Shown: positions 6,579 to 16,729, counted from the first letter of the stretch. The stretch: DNA of 56,000 bases from UBA11475 sp045655805 (GCA_045655805.1 JAZOPZ010000001.1:1-56000); one strand, 5' to 3'. Made by a program: numbers and translations. The notes: generated by a model not told the origin, from the letters alone.

Positions 6579-7562
6579 TTAAAAGCAACTAAACAACAAA
6601 AAAATTAAAGGAATACTTACCACAGAAAGCATCGTTGACAGTAGCACGCACGAACTTGCCGTATGTGGATTGTCGCCGTATTGCTCCGAAAAAAGCAAGG
6701 TCTGCGTTGCCGTAGGCATACAACACTCGAAAAACACTGCCCATTTAATAAGTTCGGGCACGCCCAAAATAGTACACGCAACGAAGGCTAGCGACGGCAT
6801 TAAAATAAGTTTCATACAAGACGAAATATACGGGTGATAGTCGGCGAATATTTCTTTTAGTTTCATTTCGGAAAGCCTTAACCCCAAAATAATCATAGAA
6901 AGTGGCGTTACGAGTTCGCCTAAAAAGTTACCACTTATAAAGATTTTTTCAAAACAAGAGCGAACAAAACTGCCCTCTGCCCCGATTAAGTTTATAGGTT
7001 TTTTTAGTATTAAGTAGAGAGGCAAAGAGATTAAAAGCGCAATAAACGGGGGATTAAAAAAGGCTTTTTTGAACTTAACGAACTTTGTATCTCGAGTAAT
7101 AAAGAAAATACCCACCGTCCACGAAAAAGCGTTAAACACGGCAACGAATACAGCGCCGTACATAATAGCCTCTGAAGATATGCCACCAAACAGCATTTGC
7201 AAAAACGGCAAACCCATAAAACCACAGTTACCGAATACACTAGCAAAAGATACTATACGAAACTTTTCGTCATTAGTGGATTTTTTGAAAAGCGTTAAAA
7301 AAATTACGCCGAACATTAAAAGATGCGCTAAAATCGCAAGCCCCGCAACTAGTAATAAGTTTGAAACGACTTCTTTACTATAAGCACATTTTTGAAAACT
7401 CATAAAAGTGAGCATCGGTTGACCGATAAACAAAAGAACCGAAGTAAGCGCCTTGGTGCCGTTTTCGGGCAAGAGTTTTAATTTGCCTATAATAAACCCC
7501 GGTACTGCTAATAAAGCGAGCGAAAACACCGACAACAACACGGCTAAAAAACTAACTTCCAT
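6579..7562 (-). CDS. AEC-family (auxin efflux carrier-like) transporter
   Basis: A 327-residue, ten-helix membrane protein of the AEC/MdcF type. Such proteins export organic anions such as malate or malonate in bacteria; the substrate here is not evident. Seen: an N-terminal helix ending GFIIGKLKLLPENG, a central GNCGFMGLPFLQ loop typical of the family crossover region, and a C-terminal CCMPTATQTLLFSEQYG segment. ATG at 7560-7562 shares its A with the TAA of the upstream exonuclease (TAATG), with AAGGAG eight bases away, so the two are translationally coupled. No regulatory site is seen. Confidence 0.9.
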   Translation of the reverse strand: MEVSFLAVLLSVFSLALLAVPGFIIGKLKLLPENGTKALTSVLLFIGQPMLTFMSFQKCAYSKEVVSNLLLVAGLAILAHLLMFGVIFLTLFKKSTNDEKFRIVSFASVFGNCGFMGLPFLQMLFGGISSEAIMYGAVFVAVFNAFSWTVGIFFITRDTKFVKFKKAFFNPPFIALLISLPLYLILKKPINLIGAEGSFVRSCFEKIFISGNFLGELVTPLSMIILGLRLSEMKLKEIFADYHPYISSCMKLILMPSLAFVACTILGVPELIKWAVFFECCMPTATQTLLFSEQYGDNPHTASSCVLLSTMLSVVSIPLIFLLFSCF

Positions 7563-8152
7563 TATAAACACTCCTTACAAACACAAAACTCCGAGCAGTT
7601 TTCCATTGCTTTTTTAACGCATAAATATAGCGCTGTGGTATCGTACCTAGCGTCGTGCGCTGAAGTACTTTCGGCAAAATATTTACGCTCAAAACTTTCT
7701 ATTTCGCTTTCGGTCACGGCAAAATAGTTACAAAGTTCGCCGAGTCTTGGGTACTTATACCCCACCCCGCGCGAACGAGGGAGTTTGCAAAGTGGCACGG
7801 CGGTCTTCATAGAACACAAAGCGTTTTTGTACTTAAACAAAACGCCTGCACGCTCGAATTCCGTACGCAAAAAAGAAAGGTCAAAGTCAATATTATGAGC
7901 AACGATTAAATCAGCCGACGCAAAATCAAAGGCGATTTCTTTAATATGGTCGACAAAACGCTTGCCACCAGACAATGCGTAAAGTTTTTGCGCACTAAAA
8001 CCGTGCACTAAAAAAGCGGAATACTCAACACTATCTACCGTGAAAAAATAGTTTTTAAAAATTTCACCAAACTGGTCTTGGATTATGTAAGAAAGTTGGC
8101 ATATTTGCCCTGGTCTTAAACCAGTAGTTTCCGTATCGAAATAAAGTATCAT
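7562..8152 (-). CDS. DnaQ-like 3'-5' exonuclease (DEDDh)
   Basis: A 196-residue exonuclease of the RNase T/DnaQ superfamily. Motif ExoI is at the start (YFDTETTGL, D and E ligands), ExoII is HNIDFDLSFLRTE, and ExoIII is HDARYDTTALY with the general-base His and metal Asp. It is a stand-alone domain, as in accessory proofreading or DNA-repair exonucleases, not fused to PolC. ATG at 8150-8152 is preferred over an upstream GTG two codons earlier. It is coupled to the AEC transporter by a TAATG overlap, an odd functional pair that probably only shares a promoter. Confidence 0.9.
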   Translation of the reverse strand: MILYFDTETTGLRPGQICQLSYIIQDQFGEIFKNYFFTVDSVEYSAFLVHGFSAQKLYALSGGKRFVDHIKEIAFDFASADLIVAHNIDFDLSFLRTEFERAGVLFKYKNALCSMKTAVPLCKLPRSRGVGYKYPRLGELCNYFAVTESEIESFERKYFAESTSAHDARYDTTALYLCVKKAMENCSEFCVCKECL

Positions 8153-8167
8153 AGTCACCTAAAAAAC

Positions 8168-8201
8168 AACGGGCAAAACTTGCGCTTTACCCGTTAATTT
8201 A
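8168..8201 (-). terminator. Terminator after the PrsA-like lipoprotein
   Basis: On the minus strand AACGGG (8195-8190) pairs with CCCGTT (8173-8168) across a 16-base loop, followed by GTTTTTT. Confidence 0.6.
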
Positions 8202-8205
8202 TATC

Positions 8206-10170
8206 TTACAATAAGTTTTTAAGATAGTCTCTATTAATAGAAACTTTATCGCCGTTATCGCGTATACTGTTTTGTTTGCCTAACACGATATTGTTAGCGT
8301 ATGAATTTGCAGAACTTGATGCAACTGCTTGTTGTAAGTGGTATAAGTAGTTATCTTCATACTCTTCAACTTCACCATCACGAATATTTGCAAGCATCGT
8401 AGCGTATTCGGTGGTAAGGTCTTGTTCAGACTTACCTAAATATTCGTATAAAGTTGCTTTGTTTGCAGTATCTAAAACGAGTTCGTTCATAAACATTACG
8501 TGGTAACCGTAGTCGGTTGCTACGATAACGTAACTGCCGATATTATTGCCTTCACTTGCCCATTTAATAAGCAATCTACCTGCTTTTTCAAATTCAGCCA
8601 TATACTTTTCGGTATAACCAAGGTCGTAACCGTCAGCAACTACGTAACCCTTGTAGGTATTGAGTGAACCTGGGTCGGTTGAAAAGGCGAATAAAAGTTC
8701 GTTAATCTTATCGTCGTCTAAAGTAGCGGTGCTCTTAACTGCTTTATAAATAGGAGTTTTGCCCATTATAGTTTCGTCTTCAGGAGCCAAGGTAACTTTG
8801 GTTTGAGCACTACCATAGAGATATGTTTCCATTTCTTCAATGAAACCGTCTAAAGTTAATTCTTCAGCAACTGCTTTGTATTCTGGAATATAATCTTCGT
8901 CTACTTTGCCGTCTTTTTTGAATTCGTAATACTTGCCGTCGGCATCAGATTTAAGTTCCCTAGTATAGCCGTCTTGGTTAACCCAATTGAAAGTGCCTTT
9001 GAAAGCAAACGGATTTGAACTTAAAGCGTAGTCGTTGATAAAGGTTTTAGTAGTAAAGTCAAAGTCGTAGCCGGCTTCAATCCAAGAACTTCTTAAATCC
9101 TTAACGGTAGTGGTTGTTTTAAGAATTTCTTCTCTATCAGCCATATACTTTTCACTATTAGATTTATCAAGTTCCGCAATCTTTGCAGATTGAACGTCGT
9201 CAACACCTAATAAAAGGTTGTACACGTAAGCAAATTTACCACTAAATTGATTGAAAAGAACAGGTGAACTTGCTGATGCTGAAGATAACGCGTTGGTAAA
9301 ATCAGTATAAGATTTAGCCTCTTGTTGAGCGTTATAATTATCTTCATAGATAGTTGCTAATTGAGAAAGAGAAATAGTATTGTAATAATCGTAAACGAGA
9401 TATGCTTGATATTTGGTTACGAGAGTATTTTCAAGTTGCTCTTTAACACTATCTTCATAATAATCGGTATCAATAATGCTACCGGTATTCCAGTCGAAAG
9501 AACTTTCAATATAACCGCTTTCAGACATAGACTTTAATAACTTGTAGTAAGCGTTACGGCGTTCTTTATTATTTACAGTACCATTGCCGTCTGCAATACC
9601 CCTGTCGATAGAATAATTATTCTTTTCTTCAACCGTGAGTTCGTGCGTATAATTGGTTGCGCCTGTAGGAACAGTTCTTACGGTAGGTTTGAAACTTTCT
9701 TTATCGTCTTCAGTTTCATCTTCTACGATATAAGTATCAATAGCATCGTTAACGCCTTTTTTAACGGTGTAGTTTGCAGTTGCTACTTCTTCATCAGAAA
9801 GATATCTTTCTGCATCCCACTTGCCTTTGTCAGAGTGTTCAACGACACCTTTGTTGTAGAAATAATCAAGTGCAACTTGCGTCATAATCTTGTTGTTAAC
9901 GAGATTATCAAGGATAGCGTCTAAAGTTTGTTCAACGGTATAACCCATAGAATAAATGTAGTAACTACCGTTTGCTGAGAAAGCAGACATAACGTCTTTG
10001 TTAGTTATCGTATCAACGGGTGCGCCGTCTTCATCAAACACTTTAACCGTCGCTACGGTTTGATCGTAAGCCTTGTCCATATCTACTTGAATAAGTTGGC
10101 AAGCAAAGGTTGAAAGAGACATTGCTACTACCAACAAAAGAGACATAAGTTTAATAAGTTTTTTCTTCAT
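8206..10170 (-). CDS. PrsA/SurA-like foldase lipoprotein
   Basis: A 654-residue lipoprotein. The ATG at 10168-10170 follows GGAGTTTTGT; the signal peptide MKKKLIKLMSLLLVV ends in a lipobox with Cys in STFACQL, so it is lipid-anchored outside the cell. The N-terminal part (LDNLVNNKIMTQVALDYFYNK) resembles SurA_N/trigger-factor-like chaperone helices, and near the C-terminus YGYHVMFMNE resembles the last strand of a PpiC rotamase domain. The middle is long and poorly conserved, so isomerase activity is uncertain. It follows mfd, a position where PrsA-type proteins are common in Clostridia. It probably assists folding of exported proteins. Confidence 0.75.
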   Translation of the reverse strand: MKKKLIKLMSLLLVVAMSLSTFACQLIQVDMDKAYDQTVATVKVFDEDGAPVDTITNKDVMSAFSANGSYYIYSMGYTVEQTLDAILDNLVNNKIMTQVALDYFYNKGVVEHSDKGKWDAERYLSDEEVATANYTVKKGVNDAIDTYIVEDETEDDKESFKPTVRTVPTGATNYTHELTVEEKNNYSIDRGIADGNGTVNNKERRNAYYKLLKSMSESGYIESSFDWNTGSIIDTDYYEDSVKEQLENTLVTKYQAYLVYDYYNTISLSQLATIYEDNYNAQQEAKSYTDFTNALSSASASSPVLFNQFSGKFAYVYNLLLGVDDVQSAKIAELDKSNSEKYMADREEILKTTTTVKDLRSSWIEAGYDFDFTTKTFINDYALSSNPFAFKGTFNWVNQDGYTRELKSDADGKYYEFKKDGKVDEDYIPEYKAVAEELTLDGFIEEMETYLYGSAQTKVTLAPEDETIMGKTPIYKAVKSTATLDDDKINELLFAFSTDPGSLNTYKGYVVADGYDLGYTEKYMAEFEKAGRLLIKWASEGNNIGSYVIVATDYGYHVMFMNELVLDTANKATLYEYLGKSEQDLTTEYATMLANIRDGEVEEYEDNYLYHLQQAVASSSANSYANNIVLGKQNSIRDNGDKVSINRDYLKNLL

Positions 10171-10342
10171 ACAAAACTCCAAAAAATTTATATTTGTGCC
10201 TATTGCGAAAGTTATCGCAACGAATAAACACTTGGTCAATCTATTAGATTATAACTGATTTGAAAACAAATTGCAATACTTTTTTTATATTTTTAAATAT
10301 AATAAAGGAATAAATTTGAATTTTTTTCATTACTTGACGCTA

Positions 10343-13300
10343 TTAATCGCCAAAAACGGCGTCTTTTGCCGTAGCGAGAGTTAAAAATTCAATCACCTTA
10401 TCTAACGCGTCAGTCTGACTTAAGCCTGACACTTCCATTTTTATAGCAACGCCGTCAGACATAGAAACGGAGGCGCGTTTTTCTTGCGAAATTGCGTCGA
10501 ATAGTTTTCTATTTTCAAGGGCTTTAAGGTTTTTGAACCCGAAAATCGCTTTATCGCCGTCCATATAAAAACGACAAGCGTTAAGCGTAAGCAGTAACCT
10601 TTTTGCCACGGCGATTTTAACTAAATTTACCGTTGCTAAAGGTGGCTTGCCGTAGACTTCTTCTAAAGAAGATAAAATCTCATCACCCTCGCCTATAGTG
10701 GTTAGTTCTGCAATTTGCTTATAAGCGTCCATACGACCGTTAGAATTTTCGATATAATCGTCAGGAATATACGCACCGAGTTTAATATCCATATCGATAT
10801 ATCCGTCTTCAGTCTTGCCCTCGAGTTCTTCTTTTAAAAGTTTAGAGTATAATTCGTAACCGACTTTTTCCATATGACCGTGTTGGCTTGCGCCTAATAT
10901 ATCGCCTGCACCACGAATTTCAAGATCACGCATAGCAATCTTAAAACCACTGCCCATTTCGGTAAATTCCATAAGTGCTGAAAGCCTTTTATAGGCTGTG
11001 TCCGTCAAAACCTTTTCACGCTTAAAAGTAAAATATGCGTGCGCTAAACGGTTACTCCTACCCACTCTACCACGAAGTTGATATAAAGTCGAAAGCCCTA
11101 ATTGATCGGCGTCAATTACTATAATAGTATTTGCTTTCGGTAAGTCGATACCGTTTTCTATAATAGTCGTTGCAATTAAGACGTCACTTTCGCCACGGAA
11201 AAATTCCGTAACGGTGTTTTCTAATGCGCGCTCTTCCATTTGACCGTGCGCAACGCTAACTTTTGCGTCGGGCACGAGTTCTTTAACCTTGCTTGCAAAG
11301 TGGTAAATTCTTTCAACACGATTGAACAATATAAATACTTGACCACCACGAACGAGTTCACGACGAACGGCGTCGGTGATTAAAGCGTCGGTTTCTTCAG
11401 TAACGTAGGTTTGAACGGGCAATCTTTCTTTTGGTGGAGTGTTTATCGTACTAATATCCCTAATCCCTGCAAGCGACATATGCAAAGTTCTAGGTATAGG
11501 CGTTGCCGTTAAAGTGATTGCGTCGACGTTGTTTTTTAAGGTTTTTATTTTTTCTTTATGTTCAACGCCAAAGCGTTGTTCTTCGTCTAAAACGAGCAAG
11601 CCTAAATCTTTAAATTCGACGTCGGAGGATAACAATCTATGCGTGCCGACGATAAAGTCGATTTTGCCTTCTTTAAGGCGCTGTAAAATGTCCGTTTGCT
11701 GTTTCTTGGTTTTGAAACGGTCTAAACTTTCAACGGTGATTGCAAAGTTTTCAAACCGAGCCTTTGCCGTGGCGTAATGCTGTTCTGCCAAAATAGTAGT
11801 AGGTGCGAGCATTACGGCTTGCTTGCCGTTACATACTGCCCTAAACACGGCTCGTAAAGCGACTTCCGTCTTGCCAAAGCCGACGTCGCCACACACTAAT
11901 CTATCCATTACTTTTTTAGAACACATGTCTTCCCTAATTTCACGGCAAGCGATAACTTGGTCGGGAGTGTCTTCGTACCCAAAGGAATACTCAAACAAGT
12001 CTTGCATATCGTCTTCTTCAAAAACGAAACCGTTTTTTTGGGAGCGTTCGGCATACAACGCTTTCAAATCAAAGGATAGTTTTTTAAGATTTTCACGCAC
12101 TCTTTGCTTAACTCTTTCAAAATCTTTACCACCGATTTTTGAGAGTTGTGGTTCTTTTTCGCCACCAACGTATCGAGTAAGTGTGTCCAACTGCTCTACT
12201 GGTACGTATAAAATATCACCACCACGGTAAGACACGGCTACATAATCTTTCGTGCCCAAACCTGTGGAAAGTTTTTTATTACCAATTACCTTGCCGATAC
12301 CGTGAATTTCGTGCACGGCGAAGTCCCCTGCAACGGGAGCAGAGAAAAACGCTTTGCTTTTTTTAGCAGTCTTTACGGCTGTCTTTTTAGGCTTAAGATA
12401 TATATCGTCCGAACCGATTACTACCTGCTTTGCCGTGTGCAAAATAAAACCTTCAGGCAACGCTTTATCGGTTACCGTAATTTGAGTGCCGAGCGGTAAA
12501 CCTTCTATCGCGATATCTTCACTAATCCTATCGGCTCGTTCAATATCGCCAGCGTAAATATATACCGAATAATCGCCGTTTACCCACCCACGCAAGTCGT
12601 TAAAAAGGTCTTTATATTTGCCTAAATATTTTGGACAAGGCGCAGTTTTTGCATTGATAATTTTTAACGGATTAAAAAATTTTATATCGGCTGTAAGCGC
12701 TTGAAAAGCAATTTGCTTTTTGCTATTTATACACTCGATAAATTCTTCAGGCGAAGCGAGTTGACAAATATCCGCAGAAAATACTTCCCCTGCTTGATAG
12801 AGAGCGTTAAAACGCTCTTTATGTTCAGAATAATAAGCAGTTAGAACTTCGTACAGAACTTTTGGCTCACTATACGCTACTGCGTCGAAATCAAAAGCGC
12901 CGTCGATGGTAGTAAAATATTTTACAAACGGTAAAACCGATACCGTGGAAGAAAAATTACGAGTTGAAAGATTGACTAAAACTTCTTCGGCAAACTCTTT
13001 AAAACGCTCGTTCTTTTTGCCCGAATAATTTTTGAGTTCGTCGTTTATTGCTTGAGAAATTTCGGTTATATCTTCGTCTGATAAAAAAATTTCAGTTGCG
13101 GGCATTATACAAACGCTATCGGTATTGCCGACGGACTTGCCTGAAGTTTCCTCAAACACTTTTATACGCTCGATTTCATCACCAAAAAAGTCAAGACGAA
13201 CGGGGTTTTGTTCGCCGACAGGAAATATATCGAAAATATCGCCACGACGAGCAAAAGAACCTGCTCCGTCACATAAATCGCCACGCTTATAACCAAGATT

Positions 13301-13750
13301 TGTAAGCACTTGTTCTAGTGCGTTGATATCGTATTCTTCACCCTTTTTTAAGGTTAAAATTTTTAGGTTTGTTGGAAAAAGCCCTACAACCGACGGTAAA
13401 GTCGCAACGATAATATCGGCGTCTGTTTGTGCCTTGATAATGCCTTTTATACGCTTATAATCGGCGTCTTTTGACTTTGCTTTTGAAGTGAGTAAAAGTT
13501 CTTCCTTTTCGTAAAGGACGGCGACTTGTTTAGAACATAAACCGTTAAGTTCTTTCAAGGTTTTTTCAGCCTCTAAAACATCTTTTACAATATATAAAAT
13601 TTTGCCGTCCAACTGCGATAAAACGCTACATTTTACACCAAAAGACACGCCAAAAGCCGTCGTGGGAACACCACGGCGGTAGGATTCAAGGATTTCTTCA
13701 AAATCACTTGCTTGCGTATTAAATTGTAAAAAACCGTGACTTTTCGGCAT
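10343..13750 (-). CDS. mfd: Transcription-repair coupling factor Mfd
   Basis: A full-length 1135-residue ATP-dependent translocase that removes stalled RNA polymerase at DNA lesions and recruits UvrA. Domain order is normal: UvrB-like N-terminal region (ARRGDIFDIFPVG), RNA-polymerase-interacting CarD-like domain (DFAVHEIHGIGKVIG), SF2 helicase motifs I (CGDVGFGKTEVALRA), II (LDEEQRFG) and III (LTATPIPRTL), helicase C domain (QLRGRVGRS) and a C-terminal TRCF domain that masks the UvrA surface. It lies between pth and the PrsA-like gene in the usual Firmicute order prs-pth-mfd, with 15 bases to pth, so it is co-transcribed. Confidence 0.98.
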   Translation of the reverse strand: MPKSHGFLQFNTQASDFEEILESYRRGVPTTAFGVSFGVKCSVLSQLDGKILYIVKDVLEAEKTLKELNGLCSKQVAVLYEKEELLLTSKAKSKDADYKRIKGIIKAQTDADIIVATLPSVVGLFPTNLKILTLKKGEEYDINALEQVLTNLGYKRGDLCDGAGSFARRGDIFDIFPVGEQNPVRLDFFGDEIERIKVFEETSGKSVGNTDSVCIMPATEIFLSDEDITEISQAINDELKNYSGKKNERFKEFAEEVLVNLSTRNFSSTVSVLPFVKYFTTIDGAFDFDAVAYSEPKVLYEVLTAYYSEHKERFNALYQAGEVFSADICQLASPEEFIECINSKKQIAFQALTADIKFFNPLKIINAKTAPCPKYLGKYKDLFNDLRGWVNGDYSVYIYAGDIERADRISEDIAIEGLPLGTQITVTDKALPEGFILHTAKQVVIGSDDIYLKPKKTAVKTAKKSKAFFSAPVAGDFAVHEIHGIGKVIGNKKLSTGLGTKDYVAVSYRGGDILYVPVEQLDTLTRYVGGEKEPQLSKIGGKDFERVKQRVRENLKKLSFDLKALYAERSQKNGFVFEEDDMQDLFEYSFGYEDTPDQVIACREIREDMCSKKVMDRLVCGDVGFGKTEVALRAVFRAVCNGKQAVMLAPTTILAEQHYATAKARFENFAITVESLDRFKTKKQQTDILQRLKEGKIDFIVGTHRLLSSDVEFKDLGLLVLDEEQRFGVEHKEKIKTLKNNVDAITLTATPIPRTLHMSLAGIRDISTINTPPKERLPVQTYVTEETDALITDAVRRELVRGGQVFILFNRVERIYHFASKVKELVPDAKVSVAHGQMEERALENTVTEFFRGESDVLIATTIIENGIDLPKANTIIVIDADQLGLSTLYQLRGRVGRSNRLAHAYFTFKREKVLTDTAYKRLSALMEFTEMGSGFKIAMRDLEIRGAGDILGASQHGHMEKVGYELYSKLLKEELEGKTEDGYIDMDIKLGAYIPDDYIENSNGRMDAYKQIAELTTIGEGDEILSSLEEVYGKPPLATVNLVKIAVAKRLLLTLNACRFYMDGDKAIFGFKNLKALENRKLFDAISQEKRASVSMSDGVAIKMEVSGLSQTDALDKVIEFLTLATAKDAVFGD

Positions 13751-13765
13751 ATATCTCCGTACGAA

Positions 13766-14335
13766 CTACACGCTTTTGTTGTAAGTTCGCATAATATAAT
13801 CGAAGTCTTTACCTTCAGCAAAAGCCTCAAGCGCTTTTGATGCGTGATTGATACTTTCAGCAAAAAGTGGCTTATCTTCTGACGGAATACCCGACAAAAC
13901 GAAATTTAATAAATTTATATTAGGATTTGACGGATTAAACCCTATCCTTACTCGAGCAAAGTTTTGCGTGCCAAGCATTTTTACGATATTGCGCATACCG
14001 TTGTGCGTGCCTGCCGAACCGCTTTTGCGAATTCTCACTTCACCCTTTTTTAAGTCGTAATCATCGTAAACCACGATGATATCTTCGGGACTGATTTTAT
14101 AATAGTTGACGAGTTCCAAAACGCTTTCGCCACTTAAATTCATATAAGTTTGTGGCTTTGCGAGCAAGACCTTTTCTCTACCAACGGTAATACTACCTAC
14201 GAGCGCGCGACAAAAATCTTTATTTATGCCTACGCCGAGCCTATCGGCAAGAGCGTCTATCGCCATAAAACCTAAATTGTGAAAAGTCCCACGATATTCT
14301 TTATCGGGATTACCGAGCCCTACGATAAGTTTCAT
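13766..14335 (-). CDS. pth: Peptidyl-tRNA hydrolase
   Basis: A 189-residue cytoplasmic enzyme that frees tRNA from prematurely released peptidyl-tRNA. It begins MKLIVGLGNPDKEYRGTFHN, with conserved Asn and the catalytic His of FHNLGF; KPQTYMNLSG and VVYDDYDL carry the remaining active-site Asn and Asp. GSAGTHNGMRNI is the conserved substrate-binding loop. Length is standard for the family. It lies 75 bases after prs, separated by a hairpin, and 15 bases before mfd. Confidence 0.97.
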   Translation of the reverse strand: MKLIVGLGNPDKEYRGTFHNLGFMAIDALADRLGVGINKDFCRALVGSITVGREKVLLAKPQTYMNLSGESVLELVNYYKISPEDIIVVYDDYDLKKGEVRIRKSGSAGTHNGMRNIVKMLGTQNFARVRIGFNPSNPNINLLNFVLSGIPSEDKPLFAESINHASKALEAFAEGKDFDYIMRTYNKSV

Positions 14336-14366
14336 AAAATACCTTTAATAGTTTTAGAATAGAAAA

Positions 14367-14391
14367 GCCGACTGTTTGGTCGGCCTTTTTT
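14367..14391. terminator. Hairpin between prs and pth
   Basis: GCCGAC (14367-14372) pairs with GTCGGC (14379-14384); T-rich sequence follows on both strands. On the minus strand it would attenuate read-through from prs into pth-mfd. Confidence 0.65.
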
Positions 14392-14410
14392 TATTTTTGA
14401 TAATCGCTGA

Positions 14411-15367
14411 TTAGTAAATTTCAGACAACGATTTGTCGTGATAGATTTGATAAATTGCCTTTGCAAAATATTCTGCCACGGAAAGTTTTTTGATTTTTGG
14501 ACAGTTTGCAACGTTTTCAGGGAATTCAATAGTATCGAGTACGGCAATTTCCTTAATGCAAGAATTGGTAAGTCTGTCAATAGCAGGGCCACTTAATACG
14601 CCGTGTGAACAGCAAGCGTAAACTTCTTTAGCACCTTTCTTTTTAAGAGCCTCTGCACCGTTTACGATTGTACCTGCAGTATCAATCATATCGTCTACCA
14701 TAAGGCAAATTTTACCTTCAATATCACCGATAATATTCATAACTTCCATAACGTTTGCGCGTGGACGGCGTTTATCGATAATCGCAAAAGTGAGGCCTAA
14801 ATCGTTTGCGAAACTTCTTGCCCTTGCAACAGAACCTACGTCTGGTGAAACTACCACGTAATCATCTGGATTTTCTTTAATAAGTTGTTTGTAATATTTT
14901 GAAAGGATAGGAGCGCCGTACAAGTGGTTTACAGGGATATCGAAAAAACCTTGTATTTGCGCTGCGTGAAGATCAAGCGTAACTAAACTGTCAACACCTG
15001 CCACTTCAATCATATCTGCTACGAGTTTTGCGGTGATCGGGTCACGAGGTCTAGCCTTTCTATCTTGTCTAGCATAACCAAAGTATGGCATAACTGCAGT
15101 AATTTTTGCTGCTGACGCACGCTTAACTGCGTCTACCATAATCAAAAGTTCCATAAGATTGCTATTCACAGGGTTTGAAGTAGATTGAATAATAAATACG
15201 TCTTTACCTCTAACCGTTTCAGGAATACTTACGCTGATTTCACCATCACTGAAAGTTTTTACTTCCGTTAAAGAAAGGTCCATTTTAAGATACTTTGCGA
15301 TTGCTTCAGCCAAAGGCTTGTTTGAATTACCTGCTAAAAGAGCAATTGAATTACCGTGTGAGTTCAT
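14411..15367 (-). CDS. prs: Ribose-phosphate pyrophosphokinase
   Basis: A 318-residue class I PRPP synthetase making PRPP from ribose 5-phosphate and ATP; it supplies the purine operon, PurF and salvage. Motifs: YFGYARQDRKARPRDP (ATP loop), TLDLHAAQIQGFFDIPV, and the PRPP-binding loop VMVDDMIDTAGTI. The catalytic flexible-loop KRRPRAN is present. The N-terminus starts at a typical N-S-H-G-N-S-I-A-L-L strand. It is first of the leftward cluster with pth, mfd and the foldase. Confidence 0.97.
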   Translation of the reverse strand: MNSHGNSIALLAGNSNKPLAEAIAKYLKMDLSLTEVKTFSDGEISVSIPETVRGKDVFIIQSTSNPVNSNLMELLIMVDAVKRASAAKITAVMPYFGYARQDRKARPRDPITAKLVADMIEVAGVDSLVTLDLHAAQIQGFFDIPVNHLYGAPILSKYYKQLIKENPDDYVVVSPDVGSVARARSFANDLGLTFAIIDKRRPRANVMEVMNIIGDIEGKICLMVDDMIDTAGTIVNGAEALKKKGAKEVYACCSHGVLSGPAIDRLTNSCIKEIAVLDTIEFPENVANCPKIKKLSVAEYFAKAIYQIYHDKSLSEIY

Positions 15368-15426
15368 CTTTATCCTCGCTTTTGTATGTTATTGTATTTA
15401 TATTGTAAAACTTTAAAAGAAAATAG

Positions 15427-15888
15427 TCAAGGCTTTAAATGACTTTCTTCTCTTTTTAATTTAAAATAATTTTTTAACATCAAAGAACACTCGTCTTCCA
15501 TCACTCCACCGACAAATTCCGTACTATGATTGAGCCCTGCGTCCGATAAAATGTTGAATTTTGAAACTGCACTACCACTTTTTGGTTCGTACGCACCAAA
15601 GTAAACTTTTTTTATCCTTGCGTTTACGATTGCGCCTGCACACATTGGACAAGGCTCTAGCGTTACGAACATTTCAGCACCGTCGAGTCTCCAACTTTTA
15701 AGTTTTTTGCACGCTTTGTTGATGGCTAAAATTTCGGCGTGGGCGGTTGCTAATTGAGTGCTTTCTTTTTTATTGTAAGCACGGGCTATAATTTTGCCGT
15801 TTAGGACTATTATTGCGCCGATAGGCACTTCGTCTATAGCCTGTGCTTTTTTAGCCTCTAAAATGGCTCTTTGCATAAAATTTGTCAT
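15427..15888 (-). CDS. tadA: tRNA-specific adenosine deaminase TadA
   Basis: A 153-residue zinc enzyme that converts A34 to inosine in tRNA-Arg(ACG). The catalytic H-A-E of TAHAEILAINKA and the zinc ligands of TLEPCPMCAGAI are intact. The ATG at 15886-15888 (MTNFMQ) has GAAGG upstream; the frame extends to a TTG at 15903 but that start overlaps the binding site. C-terminal NHSTEFVGGVMEDEC matches the family. It ends about 59 bases before prs. Confidence 0.95.
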   Translation of the reverse strand: MTNFMQRAILEAKKAQAIDEVPIGAIIVLNGKIIARAYNKKESTQLATAHAEILAINKACKKLKSWRLDGAEMFVTLEPCPMCAGAIVNARIKKVYFGAYEPKSGSAVSKFNILSDAGLNHSTEFVGGVMEDECSLMLKNYFKLKREESHLKP

Positions 15889-15924
15889 ACTTTTTACCTT
15901 CAACGGTAAGTTTTGATGATACCG

Positions 15925-16698
15925 TTATACTCCAAACTCTGCTAAATAACTTTCTATTAGCGTTTTTGGTAAAGTTTTAAGTTCATTGTAAATTAAAGGA
16001 TATTCTTTAAGTGGAATAGGGTGCGAATAATCGTCCGAACCTACCTCTATCGTAAAAGACGGAATACCAAAGTTTTGTAAAACCCAGTCTTTATAACCAC
16101 CTGCCGACGGAATATCTTCTACCAATCTATACCCCGTGCAATCACTTAACTTTTTAGCGAGTGGTCGGTGTTTTTGCTTTAAGTTTTCATCACAAAAGTC
16201 GTAGTAAATTTCCCTTCCCTTACTGTGAAAACTAACGGTAATATCGGGACTTAACCAACGAGTAAAAGACGCTAAACTTTTGCTTTCGGACTCGCTTAAC
16301 GGATGTGAGCCGATAAAATTTTCAGCACCACGAATTTTACTGTTTTTTGAACCACTACTCCATCGTGCAGGAAAATTCACATTTAAATCAACGCCCCTAG
16401 AGTTAGACTTAAACAATGGTAGCGTTTTTGTTATCTTTACTCCGTCTATATTAATAATCGGCGCAATTATAAAACTTGCCGGCAACTGATTAACTTGTAA
16501 ATCACACAAAAACTCTAATAAAATTTTTGCCGTTATATATTCCCTTGCGTGTATTGCACCTTGCATAAACACGATTGGAAAATTTTTATACCCAACTTTA
16601 AAGTACGGAATTGGTTGACCTAACGCAGTATAACCTAAAATCCCTTTTTCGCCGTCAAAATTTGCGTACCTAATAAATAACTCTTTAACGATATTCAT
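15925..16698 (-). CDS. M14-family zinc carboxypeptidase
   Basis: A 257-residue metallopeptidase. Zinc-site motif HAREY (His and Glu), Arg and Asn in VDLNVNFPARW, the distal His in TVSFHSKGREIYYDF and the catalytic Glu in FTIEVGSDDYSHP are all present. Length and the single catalytic domain without signal peptide match small intracellular M14 enzymes such as gamma-D-Glu-DAP peptidases (MpaA-like), which recycle cell-wall peptides. The start codon lies next to a CATAC/GTATG dyad and has only a weak binding site. It lies between tadA and rlmH and is likely read from the rlmH side. Confidence 0.9.
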   Translation of the reverse strand: MNIVKELFIRYANFDGEKGILGYTALGQPIPYFKVGYKNFPIVFMQGAIHAREYITAKILLEFLCDLQVNQLPASFIIAPIINIDGVKITKTLPLFKSNSRGVDLNVNFPARWSSGSKNSKIRGAENFIGSHPLSESESKSLASFTRWLSPDITVSFHSKGREIYYDFCDENLKQKHRPLAKKLSDCTGYRLVEDIPSAGGYKDWVLQNFGIPSFTIEVGSDDYSHPIPLKEYPLIYNELKTLPKTLIESYLAEFGV

Positions 16699-16729
16699 AC
16701 TTACTAGTATGAAAAACTTTTAGTTATTA